Assembly: GCF_000350225.1 (NCBI RefSeq)
Contig: NW_005179050.1
Coordinates: 106,881 to 170,880 of the forward strand
DNA from: Chondrus crispus
Lineage: Eukaryota; Rhodophyta; Florideophyceae; Gigartinales; Gigartinaceae
Length of the DNA: 64,000 nt
Direction of reading: 5' to 3'
In this document: one piece after another, positions 43,856-54,404 of the stretch
How positions within the stretch are numbered: the stretch's first letter is position 1
Layout: the number at the start of each line of letters is the position of its first letter
The notes under the pieces: model-generated
Told to the model about the DNA's origin: nothing
What the model saw: only the letters and a program-made list of their open reading frames with translations
Databases searched by the model: none
Translations under genes and position numbers: made by a program

Positions 43856-44300
43856 ACTGCCCCTACCACCCCCGCCTTAATCCCACTAAAACCCCTCGTC
43901 GCGTCGCCCCACTTCTACGCACCCCCTCCCCCCGCCATTGCTCGCCCCGCCTCCCTCCCGCCGCCTCCCCCCCGCCTCGCCTCGCCTCCCTTGACCCCTT
44001 CACACCCGCCTTGCCTCGCCTCTCCCCACCCCCCCGCTTCGCCTCGCCCCGCTAATACGCACCCCCTTCCCCCGTCTTTGCACCCCCCGCCTCCCCCTAC
44101 GCCCTCTTCCCCGCCTGGCCCCAACTCCCCCCACCCCCTCCCGCCCGCCTCTCCTCGCCCCGCCTTGCCCTACCTTGCCCGGCCTCCCCCCACCCCCTCA
44201 CACCCGCTTTTGCCCGCCCCGCCTCCCCACACCCCTCTCCCCGCCTCACCTCGTCTCTCGTCGCCTCCCCTGACCACTTCACACCCGCCTCGCCTCGGCG
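43856..44300. repeat. Pyrimidine-rich low-complexity tract
   Basis: About 450 bp made almost only of C and T on the plus strand, with degenerate CCTCGCC and CCCGCCTC units. Open frames across it (Pro/Ser/Arg-rich) are compositional artefacts. Confidence 0.8.
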
Positions 44301-44484
44301 AGACGGCGAAAGCCATGAGGCAGGGGGTGGGCCACGTGCAGCGGCTATACGAACGGCAGCTTGGGGAAGAGGAGGAAAGCGCGGAGCGGCGTGAGGGGGA
44401 GCGACTTTTGACGGGCGGCGGGCGCGAGGGGAGAGGAAGCGCAGGGGGTGCGAGCCGGTGCGAAAGGAGTGAAGGAGAGCAAGG

Positions 44485-45111
44485 TGTAGTGCAATTCACC
44501 ACTAGGGCGTCCGGGACCCTGTGTCCCTGAGCCCGCGGACGGGTAGTAGCTCGGTATACGAGATCTGTCAAAACTCGCACCCGAGAGATTGGTAGAGCGT
44601 AGGTTGGCGGTGGATTATAAAGACCGTTATCGAAGCAGGAAGGCCTGTAGAGGAAAAAGCAACAACAAGAAAGGAAAAGAGGCACAAGAGGGACGTTAAA
44701 CAAAGGAAGAAGTTGGGAGAGGGGCGTCAGGCTTAGCTACTAAAGTAGAGTACCCCGTAGTAGTGCTTGACCACTACCTGCTTACCCTTTTCTGTATCGC
44801 CTTCCGGCATCCGACCTATAAAGGCCGAGTGACGTCGGATATTGAAGGGGTAATTAATAACTAATAATCATTAAAATTGCCACTTGGCATTACACGCTAA
44901 TTAGCGTAGAAACTCGTGCCCGCCACGTATGTATACGTGTCATACGCGTATCCTACACGTGTATATACGTGGGGTGCACGTATTGTACTCGTGTGGTACT
45001 ATCCAAAGTGTACTTGTGTACTTTGGATGAGTACACGTGTAGGCGCGCGCTCCAGCGCACGGATGCAAATCCAAAAAATTGCCAGAAATTGAAACACTGC
45101 GTTGCACCACA
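44485..45111 (-). repeat. Gypsy-3 3' LTR
   Basis: A 627-bp LTR starting TGTAGTGCAATTC and ending GTTGCACCACA, matching 63152-63779 with scattered differences. It includes a 9-bp stem, ATCCAAAGT...ACTTTGGAT, and CACGTG motifs. Confidence 0.92.
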
Positions 45112-45221
45112 CCCCCCCAGTTAAGACGTAAGCCGCCAGTCCGCTGTTGGGTTGCGTCGTCCCCCTTGGGCTTCCCGCATCCCCTTCCTTCTCCGCTCTT
45201 TTCCCACTTGGTCTTCTCGCG

Positions 45222-46856
45222 ATGGCCGACCCGCGACGCGCGTTCGATACCGGTACGATCCGGACTCCATCTTCTCTTCGGGTTTACCGACACCCGAACG
45301 ATTTTATCGGGAAAGACCCGTTACAGTACCTAGAGCGTTTTGCCTCCGCGCCTTGGTTGCTTCCGGAATCGTTCCGAGATTCCGGACTCGTTAACAAGTA
45401 TGTGTCTTTCGACTACCTTCCGGACGAGTTACCGGTTACTGTCATCTCAACCGATGACTGGGCTCGGCGGTGCGTGTTGCCCGACAAGGCGATCTATCGT
45501 GCTTACGTCAGCGGCCCTACCGGTCTTCGCCGAATCTCTGTGTTGGCCGCTCGATTGGCCTTCACGAAACTGGTTTACCAGAGGTTTTTCAAGACTCCCT
45601 GTGAGACCCTCGTACCGGAGGAATATGGCTTTGATGTGGCCATTTACCGCACCGGCGGGGAAGGACAGTATGGTTACTCGTTGACAAGGACTCTTCGCGA
45701 TTGCGAGATGTGGCGGGGCGATCCTTCTCCGTGTGTGGAGGCCCTCTCGTTCGCCCGCCCTTGTCTCCGAGCCGAGTTCCGCTTCTTGCGACGTCGCGGC
45801 GACGAAGCCTTCTGGGAGATGATCTGTTGGGAACGGCGTATCCGATCCCGTATGAGCCTCCTGGTTCTATACCAAATGATCGAGGTTCAGCACGTAGTCG
45901 ACTTCGAAAGACGTACGCGCTACGTTTCCCTTCCAGATTACTGGTCAATGTACGAGACACCTCGTGGCTTGCTGGCAAAATTGCCTCCGGTATTGACTTA
46001 TGCGGGGCGCTGCTTAACTCGTGACCGGAGTTCCGGGGTTTGGACGGTTTTCTACACCGAATGGATTGCCAAGGTAGGAGCCGCCCTTCTTTGGGAATGT
46101 CACGACAACTACCGCATCTTCTGGCTTCCACTCGCCATCCGGTATTACATACAGGAAATAGACCTGTCACCCATCCTTGGCGGGCCGGCCAACTATGACG
46201 AGCTCCTCGCCCTAGTGCTTATATTCAACCAGACAAACTGGGCATCCGTATCGTCCTTGCAGCAGCAGCGTGGCCACTCGCTTCGACGAGATCGCTCTCC
46301 CGGGAAGTCCGATGGGTCCGGGGATTGGATCTTCTACGACCCTTGGCGACGGGTCATGATCGACGCCACGGAGGCGAAATTACTTCGCGATGAGCCGCGT
46401 GAGGTTCCCGTCGGACATCGAACAGGCTACACCTACAGCGTCTATCCTGATGTGAGCGGTCTGTACCCGGACGTTCCGGAAGAGGACAGCTCACTCAGGG
46501 ATTCTCTCCCCCTGGACGCCGCCCTTAGCGAGAAGGTTACTGGTAGTCCAGATTCACCCATTATGATGGATACGGAAGAAGTCATTGGAGGTCCCAACGA
46601 GTGCGACTCCGCCAATATCGCGGAAAGCGAGCCGGAAGCTCAATCTCCTAACCCAAGTAATGTCGCATTTCTGCGCGAATTTCTGCACGCAGCAGGGGTA
46701 CAGATCAACTCCGAGGATACTAACATTCCCAAACTGGGAGAGAAAGTCCGGAGTGAACTTGGCGGTCACTCAACCGTAGACGGTGGTAACGCTCAAGGGG
46801 AGGACTTAGCCGCTCCATGTGATGATGGCATAAAGTCTCGTTCCGTAGAGCCTTAA
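45222..46856 (+). CDS. Uninterrupted 544-residue ORF, antisense inside gypsy-3, function unknown
   Basis: The ATG at 45222 has a good context (CGCGATGG). The frame extends upstream without another ATG to about 45147. I recognise no domain. The first 400 residues look globular, with many Trp, Tyr and Cys (for example FWEMICWERRIRSRMSLLVL, IFWLPLAIRYYIQEIDL), and the last 150 are acidic and Ser/Pro-rich. There is no signal peptide or convincing membrane span. It begins 110 bp inside the 3' LTR and ends 70 bp from the pol stop, so it is convergent with pol and fills the place where env-like genes sit in other elements, but in the opposite direction. It is fully open while gag and pol of the same element are riddled with breaks. 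It could be a captured host gene, an element-borne antisense gene, or a conserved regulator. Confidence 0.6.
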   Translation: MADPRRAFDTGTIRTPSSLRVYRHPNDFIGKDPLQYLERFASAPWLLPESFRDSGLVNKYVSFDYLPDELPVTVISTDDWARRCVLPDKAIYRAYVSGPTGLRRISVLAARLAFTKLVYQRFFKTPCETLVPEEYGFDVAIYRTGGEGQYGYSLTRTLRDCEMWRGDPSPCVEALSFARPCLRAEFRFLRRRGDEAFWEMICWERRIRSRMSLLVLYQMIEVQHVVDFERRTRYVSLPDYWSMYETPRGLLAKLPPVLTYAGRCLTRDRSSGVWTVFYTEWIAKVGAALLWECHDNYRIFWLPLAIRYYIQEIDLSPILGGPANYDELLALVLIFNQTNWASVSSLQQQRGHSLRRDRSPGKSDGSGDWIFYDPWRRVMIDATEAKLLRDEPREVPVGHRTGYTYSVYPDVSGLYPDVPEEDSSLRDSLPLDAALSEKVTGSPDSPIMMDTEEVIGGPNECDSANIAESEPEAQSPNPSNVAFLREFLHAAGVQINSEDTNIPKLGEKVRSELGGHSTVDGGNAQGEDLAAPCDDGIKSRSVEP

Positions 46857-46926
46857 ACGAGTCAGCTCGTAGTAGTGAAAGATTTTTCTGAACAAATGTC
46901 CTGATTCTTGATGACAAGTAATCTGT

Positions 46927-47877
46927 TCAATGCATTCTCGGAGACTCCGCGCACCCAACTTGAGCCTTGTCCAAATTAGGAGGGGTCCCCATATTTCTGC
47001 GTCTGCAGTATCTGACGACATGACTACGTGGCAGGTGTTCGATCGGCTCGAGGGTATCATCCGAGGCCTGGTAACCGTACCAACGAACTCGATACAGTAC
47101 CCATCCGTGGGGAGCTTCTTCTTGACAAACGATGTGGCCAATTACGTACTCGTCATCGAATTCTCGGCGCCGGTCTTCTGCCGTGTTAGGTACTCGCTTC
47201 GGTGTCTATTGTACTTCGGCCACGCTTGGGGGAATAGTATTACGCCTCTGGGCGAGCGATGCAGGCAATTGTACGTCCTGTGGTAGCTCGAGTCTCTCGT
47301 TTACCGAGGATTGCCCCGAATCACTTTCACTTTGGCCGCCCGGCTCCCGACGTCGTGCGACGATACAGGTAGGACGAGAAACAATTGCTGGGAGATCTAA
47401 TAACCCTCGACTGGGCTTATCCGTGATGCGTGAGGCGAGTGAAGTCGAAACAGCTTGGGACCTGTCGGGTGTCCCCGTGTTAATCTCATTAATAGGGGCT
47501 GGAGAAGGGACGACTCGATCTTTCGAGACACGCTCCTGATCATCACCTCTCTCGATCACCACTGTATCAGCGGTACAACTTATGATCCGGTGAGGTCCGG
47601 TGACAATGGCCGCAAGTTTGTGTCTCGTCTCATTTCTCGGATTCGAGTAATCTTTTCGGAGGAAGACATACATCCCCGGTTGGTACTGTACGACGGGGTA
47701 TCGAATGCTCCTGTCTAAATTCCTCTTATATTGGTCCTGCGACTTCTTCATCTCGGCTTTCGCCGTATTCATGAGGCTTTTGAGCCATGATTTCCTCTTC
47801 GTGTGGTATTGGGCCGGTCCTACTTCTTCGATCTGAGGCTCCGCCACCAGAGACAAGGATGGCGGTGTTCTCGATAG
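46927..47877 (-). pseudogene. Gypsy-3 pol, 3' end: integrase C-terminus and chromodomain
   Basis: Continues integrase across the gypsy-2 insertion: ...TPFELVLS joins RTPPSLSLV after removing one GATAG. It contains YQPGMYVFLRKD and TADTVVIERGDDQERVSKDR, the small beta-barrel of Ty3 integrase. A stop at 47206 is followed in another frame by a clear chromodomain at about 46970-47150: EYVIGHIVCQEEAPHGW and LYRVRWYGYQASDDTLEPIE. Chromodomains direct chromoviruses to marked chromatin. The stop is at 46927-46929. Confidence 0.85.
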
Positions 47878-48471
47878 TGTAGTGTAAACACCCCCAACGG
47901 AGGGGGGTGTATACTCAGTTCTTGCGGAGACCCCGATCGGCGGGAAGACGGGAAGCAACCCCAGCTAACGGAACCGGGCGAGCCCAGGGTAGCAGTGGTA
48001 GAGCGGGTACGGTCGGGGACGCGCGCACGCGCGGGCCGATCTACGCCTCGACGCCCCGGCGCAGCGCTGGGTGACGTACCAGCGCTGACGGGCGGAGGCG
48101 GATCTAGGCTCGCTGGCGTGCTTGCGCGTCCCCTGCCCGCTCGGTTCCCAACTAGATACGGGCTAGTCGGAACCCGTTCTAGAATAAGCGGGGCGAGGTT
48201 GACCAAAGGCGTAGGTTCTGGACAAGCTCGTGCTTGTCCTTCCCGTCCGCCGCCGGCCTGCCCTAGTATTTAATGTACAAGTTAGTCTATCATACTACAG
48301 TACAGTACGGACTGTACTGTAGAGCTACTGTAGTCAGCGCGGGTCGTCCTGCGCTCCGGTACTGTCGGTCATCGGGGCTGACAGTACACGTGTGGTACAC
48401 GTATGATACACATGGAGCACACGTGGGTGATCTAATCGAAATCTAGTTCCACGGGATGGGGTTATACTACA
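47878..48471 (-). repeat. Gypsy-2 3' LTR
   Basis: A 594-bp LTR with TGTA...TACA ends and a 12-bp perfect hairpin stem at 48295-48322 (loop ACGG). I find one clear difference from 56219-56812 by eye. Confidence 0.93.
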
Positions 48472-48839
48472 CGGCCCCCTCCTCAAGAGTGAACGTCCAC
48501 GTTCACCCTATTGGAGGAGGCAACCGTTGTAGTCCTCATTTCACCGTCGGTGCCCCTCGTTGTTCCTTTTCTGTGGCCTCGTTCCATCCTCCTGTGCGTT
48601 CTTTCTGGTTCCCCAGCGTGGCGGCCGCTCTTCGTACGACACAACTCCCTCGCTGTGTGCGCGGGCCCGTGTCGCCTCTTGTACGTCCTCGTTCACATGT
48701 GTTCGTAGAGGGCTGCTTGTGTATTCCAGTCGAACCCCGCTCCTACCCGGGTCCTACCTACCTGTCCTCCGGTGAGAGTCCGTCTCTCCTCCGCTTAGTC
48801 GTCCGCCTCACAGTCCGTTCGTTGCCTCCGACCTCGCCC

Positions 48840-49560
48840 CGCTTGTCCATCTGGGGACATGGTTGGTCCATCTGCTCCAGGAAACGCCGCACGCCACCCC
48901 GTCGTGGGAGGCACAGCTGCTGCGCGCGAGAATGTCCAACGCGGTGCGTGGCGCGGGGCCGAGAACGTGCGAACCGCGTCTTCGCGTACGATGCCGAAGC
49001 CGACCTCCTTCACGACCCGCACTTGTGCAAAGCCCCTCGCAACATGGTTCGGTTGCAGTCCGCGCTCAGAGCGTCGCGTTCGTGCGCCGCGCGTTCTTCA
49101 TGTCCCCCGCCTCGGCTCCCGGATGGAGTGTGTGTTCTCGAACACGCCCTTGATGGCGGCGCAGACCTCGTCCGTGCTCACCAGCATGACCTCGTCGACG
49201 AGGTCGCGGCACTGGCGAGACGTTGCGATGCAGACCACAATGACGGCGACGCCGTCTGCATACGTTTCCACAGTGTCCAACTTAACGCGCCCGCCCTTAC
49301 ACAGGCTTCCGTATGGCTGTGGCGCCCTCCAACTCGACGTCGACGATCTTGGCGTGCGGACGTAGGCGCTTGAGGACTGTAGCGGTGCAGGCGATTAGTC
49401 CGCCGCCGACAGGTACCAAGACAACGTCGACGTTGTCGCCTTGGATAGTAGCGTATGCGCCGTGTAGTTTGAACGCGTTGACGGCCGTGGTGTCCCCCCG
49501 TTTCAGGTGCAGCGTGTCGCGGAGGCGGTCCCAGGGCCGGCGTGCGCGGTGCAGCTCCCG
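48840..49560 (-). pseudogene. Captured fragment of a threonine deaminase (IlvA-type) gene
   Basis: Reading down the minus strand: TLHLKRGDTTAVNAFKLHGA resembles the IlvA PLP-lysine site (normally ...LKRED...FKLRGAY, with the Lys forming the Schiff base). Directly after it comes DVVLVPVGGGLIACTATVLK (the glycine-rich phosphate-binding loop), then RPHAKIVDVELEGATAI. After a frame break follow DTVETYADGVAV and CRDLVDEVMLVSTDEVCAAI, then VFENTHSIREP, the conserved C-terminal part of the catalytic domain. About 100 residues normally lying between the Lys site and the loop are missing. The enzyme converts threonine to 2-oxobutanoate in isoleucine synthesis. Here it is a nonfunctional passenger in the sense orientation of gypsy-2. 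The lower boundary is approximate. Confidence 0.75.
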
Positions 49561-49564
49561 CTTC

Positions 49565-50595
49565 TCCTCAGTGTCCCTCGCTGTCGGCGGCGACGGCGCG
49601 AAAATGCGCTTTCCTTCTTCTCCACGACGTCCCTCGCCGTCGGTGGCGAGGGCGATGCACGCAGCCGTTGCCCTTCCTCGGCGTCCCTCGCCGTCCGTGG
49701 CGAGGGCGCCGCATGCAACGGATGCTCTTCTCCTTGGCGCTCGTCGCAGTTGGCGGCGAGAGAGAGACACGCAGCCGTTTCTCTTCCTCGGCGTCCCTCG
49801 CCGTCCATGGCGAGGTCGCAGCGCGCGACGGATGATCTTCTCCTTGGCGCCCCTCGCCGTCGGCGGCGACGGCGAGGCACGCACCCGTTGCTCTTCCTCG
49901 GCGTCCGTCGCCGTTCGTGGCGAGGGCACAGCGCGCCGTATTCGTCTTCCTTGACGTACCTCGCCGTCGGCGGCGAGGTCGCGTCGCGCAGAAGTCATCT
50001 TCTTGTCAGCACCCCTCGCCGTCCGAGGCGAGGACGCGGCGCGCGAAAGTCGTCTTCTTGTCAGTGTCCCTCGCTGTTTGGGGCGAGCGCGCGAGCGCGC
50101 GACGAAGGCTCCGTTCCTTGGCGCCCCTCGCCGTCGGCGGCGAGGGCACACCGCCCGGCATTCGTCTTTTCGTCGGCGTCCCTCGTCGTTCGAGACGAGG
50201 GCGCGAGCTTCCGTGCTGCAGCTCTTCCTTCGCGCCCCTCGCCGTCCGTGGCGAGGGCGCAGGCGCGCGTGCAGTTGCTTTTTGTAGGCGTCACTCGCCG
50301 TCCGAGGCAAGGGAACGGGCACGCATGACGATATTCTTTCTCCGCGCCCGTCGCCGTCCGTGGCGAGGGCGCGGGCGCGCGCAGTTGCTTTTCGTAGGCC
50401 TCCCTCGCCGTCCGAGGCGAGGGCACGGGCACGCGTGACGCATCCTTCCTCTGCGCCCCTCGCCGTCCGTGGCGAGGCCGCAGTCGCGCGTGCAGTTGCT
50501 CTTCGTAAGCGTCCCTCGCCGCCCCAGGCGAGGGCGCTGGCGCGCGGCAGTTGTCTTCCGTGGTGCCCCTCGCCATCGGCAGCGAAGGGCAGAGG
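49565..50595. repeat. GC-rich hairpin array in gypsy-2, about 19 units
   Basis: Palindromes of the form CCCTCGCCGTCCGTGGCGAGGG recur about every 55 bp (near 49575, 49631, 49684, 49741, 49793, 49850 and so on to 50565). Spacers also repeat (for example CTCTTCCTCGGCGTC). At about 50178 one unit reads CCTCGTC...GACGAGG, a paired change on both arms. Same family as the arrays in gypsy-1. Confidence 0.88.
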
Positions 50596-50749
50596 GGGTC
50601 CGCAGGTACTCATCCGAAGAGTACGGAGGGCCCGCGCCGCCGTCCTGTGAGTGTCCGTCCGACCTGTACAGCCCGGAGCGTCTACGACGCTTGCCGTGTA
50701 CAGTACTCATGCGCGCGCGCGCGCGCAGGTACGGCCGTGAGCCCTTTCC

Positions 50750-50835
50750 AAAAATCACCCCAAAAAATGGCAAAAATGTTTCCCGCGAAAATCAATTTTT
50801 GCCAAAAAATCACAGCACAGTCCGTGATGTGTGTG
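50750..50835. other. AT-rich conserved segment, gypsy-2 copy
   Basis: Matches 11430-11510: CCAAAAA, CCCAAAAAAT, TTCCCGCGAAAATCA, TTTTTGCCAAAAAATCACAG and CACAGTCCGTGATG. It is the only AT-rich island in the cargo and has the same position relative to the hairpin array. Confidence 0.7.
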
Positions 50836-53544
50836 CAGCCATGCGCGGACCAAAAGTCTTTTCGCGTGCGCCGCGGGTTCCCGTATTTCCTCTTCGCGCC
50901 CCTCACCGTCGGCAGCGAGGGCGCGGACGCGCGGAAATCGTCCTCTCCTTCGCGCCCCTCGCCGTCGGGGCGGTTCTTTTGCCTCTTTTGTTTCCTCCGG
51001 TCGTTACTGCGGAAATCGTGCCTCGCTGACCTGTGCTATGCGAGTGAGAAGCTGGCTTTTCTCGAGGATCGCCTACGGGAATTTCGTACCCGTTACTCCA
51101 TCCCTCTTCGGATGGGTCTTGCGCTTCGCGACGTTTAGCCCTTCTTCTCTGATCCTCCGCGCTGCCGACGGAGCGCGGGTTCGGTTGCGCGACGAAGCCG
51201 GTGTTCCGACCGATCGAACGGCGGGTCGTACCGCCTTCTGTCGTGTGCCTGTGCGCGACGTAGGCGTGCTTCTTCTCGGCTGGTACGTTGGTCGCCCGTT
51301 CCGGTCAGCGGCGGGCGTTCGGTTCGCCCCCCTTCCTTCCTCGGAGCGGAGGGGGTCCTCCTGTCACCCACGTCACGCCCCGCGGCGTCTCTCGTCAGCG
51401 CCCCGCCTTCGGAGGTGGGGCCCGGTTGCGTCCTCCCTATGATTGTCGGACTCGCCCGACTGGGGTCATCGTTCCGAAAGGGGGCCGTCCCCCTTTTCTC
51501 CTTCCCCGTCGTGGCATTGAATCGCGAGAGAGGAGGCGGGACCACCGTGGGCGTCGGCGGTAACCGTGGCGCCGACGGTGCGACGATACCCGAGACGCTC
51601 GACGGGGGAAGGAGGAGGCTACAATGCACGCTCTCCCGTCCGTCCGTCCCGTTTGGACGGGGTGCTCCCGGATCCGTACTGTGCACCCATGGCGCCCTCC
51701 CGGCACGTGTCGGGTCAGGCGTCCTGAGGCGGCCGGGCGGCGAACCGACGCGTCCCTTGGCATTGCTGTCGCGCCTTCCCCCATCGGTGGGGGAGGTTGG
51801 CCGTCGAACAACTACGGGGGGTGTGTGTCTGTGTCGCCGCTTGTGAGCCTGCTGAGAGCTGTCGGGCGTGCGGCATACGGTTGCCGCCCGCCGTCTGTCT
51901 TCCTCGGGGGCTTTCCCCTCGTGATCGTACACGACGAGGGCGACGTGCTTCGGTGAGTCGGGGCTCGGGCGAGCATCGTATCCCGCTGCGCCCTGGGCTG
52001 CGGCGTGGTACCTGAGTGTATTCGTCTCCACGTACGCATTCGCGACAACAAGGGAACGTCAGACCGCATCGTGAGGCGTCGGCGCGTGCGGTCGCACCGG
52101 TTGTACGTTCCCCTCCTGACTCACGCACGGGCGAGACGTAACGCCGTCTAGCGCCCTCGACAGTGGCGCTCTCTAAGGCGTCGTAGTTGGCCTTCCGGCC
52201 CCTCCGGCCGTTGTCGATCCACGTCCCTCCTTCTCTGCCACAGCATGCTTGTTCGCGACTGCGGTTCGCGGTCCGCCTTGCCCGAATGGTGTCGTGAGTT
52301 CGGCGCAAACCGCGGGGCGCGCGCAAAGCGCAACGAGGGGGTAATTATTCCCAATCGGCCAGAGCGGGGGAGGGGAAAGGGGTTAGTGACGGACCGAGCG
52401 GGTTAGTAACGGAGGCTCGAATGCGGTGCGCGTCTCCCAGCGTCTCCCGCCTTCGGCGGCGGAGGTTCGGGTTCATCTTCTATCGTTCCGCGGCCGTCCA
52501 ATCCTTCCTCGATTGCGGGAGGACGGCTTGGCGGGCGTTATCCGGGGTTGCACGGCATCCGCTCGGTGCGTGTGCTTGGCTCGATCACATGTCCGCTTCC
52601 CTCCTCGGTCAGGGGGCGGACGTGTGTACCCTCGCCCGGGTACTCGTTGTACCCTCGGGCCGCGCCGTCCGGTTTTTGCCCTTGCTGTTCGTATGGCGCA
52701 CAGTACGCGAGACACGTGCTATTATAATTCTCCCCGTTAATTTTCCGTTCTTTTCGAGGGACGGTGGCGGTGGTGGTTTGGTGATGACGCAAGCGGTGTT
52801 GGCGCGTGGCGTGCGCCTTCGGCGTCGCTCACGTGTCACGTTCTCATTTCCCCTAATTTTCCTTATTATGGGGCATGTGCCCGCGGCGGTTTTGAAGCGT
52901 CTAGCGTTTGTGTGCGCATCTCGGTGCTTCCCGATCGGGTTGTCCTAGCTTACCCCCCCTTCTTTGGGTATCTTTGCGCGTGTTACGGCGAGCGCAGCTC
53001 CACTCGCGGGGCCTCCGCCTGCGAGCTCGGCGCCGTTCCTCGCCCCACCGTCGGGTTAGCTGGCCCGAATGCGGCTTGAGGGCTATATAGGGGCGTACGT
53101 CTTCTGCGATCTGCCGACACGAGCGGCCGGCATTTCGGTCACCCGCGCGGCTCGCTGACGTGCTCCGGGAGGGGAGAGGGATTCGGATCCCTTGTGATCA
53201 GGCCGGAGCGTGAGTGGGCTCGCGTTTCGGCAGTCCTGTGTAGCCATCGGAGAACTCGGTGTCCTCCCCCATTAATTGCCCTACTGTGGGCGATCGCCTT
53301 CACGTCGTACGTGTTGCCTCTTCTCCGACTTCGAGTCTGCGGCGGTGTTCCGCCGTCAGGTGGCTTGACTGTCGGTACGTCTCGGCGTCATCGCGGCCTC
53401 TCGTATCTGTCTTGTGCGTCAATACGTCTTGACGTCTGGCGTCGTCCCATGCTGTGCCCCTCCAATAGGGACAGTCGTCTTCTCGCGCATCCCCTTTCAG
53501 TCTGCTCGTGCAGGCTGACGTTAATCCGCGAACGAGCGGTTGAG

Positions 53545-53578
53545 GGCCCCCTCCTCAAGCGTGAATGTCCGCGTTCAC
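53545..53578 (-). other. Internal copy of pol tail and polypurine tract, gypsy-2
   Basis: On the minus strand the last pol codons (Val-Asn-Ala-Asp-Ile-His-Ala, stop at 53555-53557) lead into GAGGAGGGGGCC. The near-LTR copy at 48473-48506 matches about 31 of 34 positions and would encode Val-Asn-Val-Asp-Val-His-Ser-stop, so both codons and tract were duplicated. Confidence 0.8.
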
Positions 53579-54250
53579 GTCTGAAGTGAGGTCTCTGCCC
53601 GTGCGTCTCCGGAGGCGTTGGGGGAAACGAGACACAAACTCCTCCGGGACGTGGGTCCGCGCGGTCCAGGTGGGCGTGTCGTAATCCGCCCACTTGATGA
53701 GGAACTCCGTAGTTCCGTCCTCCATGGCTCGGTGTTTTAGTAGCCTTTCGACGGCATACTGCGTACCTGCCGTGACCTTGTCGGCAAGGTCACGCGGGGT
53801 GGTCGTACTCGCTCGTGGCACATCCGTCAGAGGAGGCGCGTACACGCAGCGGTCGGCGGAGACGCGTTCAGTGACCCCATCACGATCGATCGTGATGGTT
53901 CGGCGGTCATTGGCGAGCACGCGGTAGGGTCCGACTGCGGGCGAGGCGAGTTTGTTAGACGTCTTTGCCCCATCGGTGGGGTTCAGGTAGACATAATTAC
54001 CTGACTTGAGACGCGTGCAGTGCCCTCCGTCGGCGGCAGGCACTTGGCCGGGGGTCGTCCGTACCGATCCCTGCCTTCTCGACGGGTGCCCTCTCTGCGG
54101 AACTAGGTCGGCTAGCTCCTGCCTCCCCGACTAAATCGGTCAAGTCGGTGAGGTGTAGCGCATGTGCGATCCCCTCGGCGACACGGCGTTCGGTAGGATC
54201 TTCGGAGCGTGTTGCATCGGCACACGCCTGACGCTCTATCTTGTGCACGG
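53555..54250 (-). pseudogene. Gypsy-2 pol remnant: linker, integrase end, chromodomain
   Basis: From 54250 down: RRVAEGIAHALHLTDL, the region between protease and RT in gypsy-1, is joined near 54020-54040 directly to SGNYVYLNPTDGAKT, the integrase C-terminal barrel. Everything coding for RT, RNase H and the integrase catalytic core (about 3 kb in gypsy-1) is missing. The chromodomain (AVERLLKHRAMEDG, FLIKWADYDTPTW, ARTHVPEEFVSRF) is intact and ends at the same place as in gypsy-1. Confidence 0.85.
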
Positions 54251-54404
54251 GGCTTACGGAAGCCCGGTGCCTTCACGGTCGGTCCGTGGCATCTGACCTA
54301 CGGAGGTCAGGGTGTCTTCTCTTACGGTAACACGCGCCGGGCTTACGGAATCCTGGGCGCCTTCGCGTTCTTCGCGGATGGTGGTCGCCACCGGACCCAC
54401 GGGG

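Larger units (their letters stand above)
48472..53554 (-). other. Gypsy-2 cargo region between pol tail and 3' LTR
   Basis: Five kb lie between the polypurine tract next to the LTR (48473-48506) and the internal copy after pol (53545-53578). They contain the threonine-deaminase fragment (48840-49560), the hairpin array (49565-50595), the AT-rich conserved segment (50750-50835) and unassigned GC-rich sequence. A 298-codon minus-strand frame (51135-52031) is Arg/Pro/Ala-rich and has no recognisable domain. I do not call it a gene. Confidence 0.7.

Noticed and set aside
43796..44530. A 244-codon Pro-rich plus-strand frame
   Set aside because: It lies in a C/T low-complexity tract, and the opposite strand is equally open as Gly-rich frames.
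49565..50595. Regular palindromic repeats with about 32-bp spacers, superficially like a CRISPR array
   Set aside because: The context is eukaryotic and inside a retrotransposon, the repeats are imperfect and variable, the spacers themselves repeat, and there are no cas genes.
49297..50613. A 438-codon minus-strand frame
   Set aside because: Most of it is Arg/Ala translation of the hairpin array. Only the last 87 codons (threonine-deaminase fragment) have protein-like content.
51135..52031. A 298-codon minus-strand frame in the gypsy-2 cargo
   Set aside because: Arg/Pro/Thr-rich with no recognisable motif, and overlapping open frames on the other strand.  GC content explains it.
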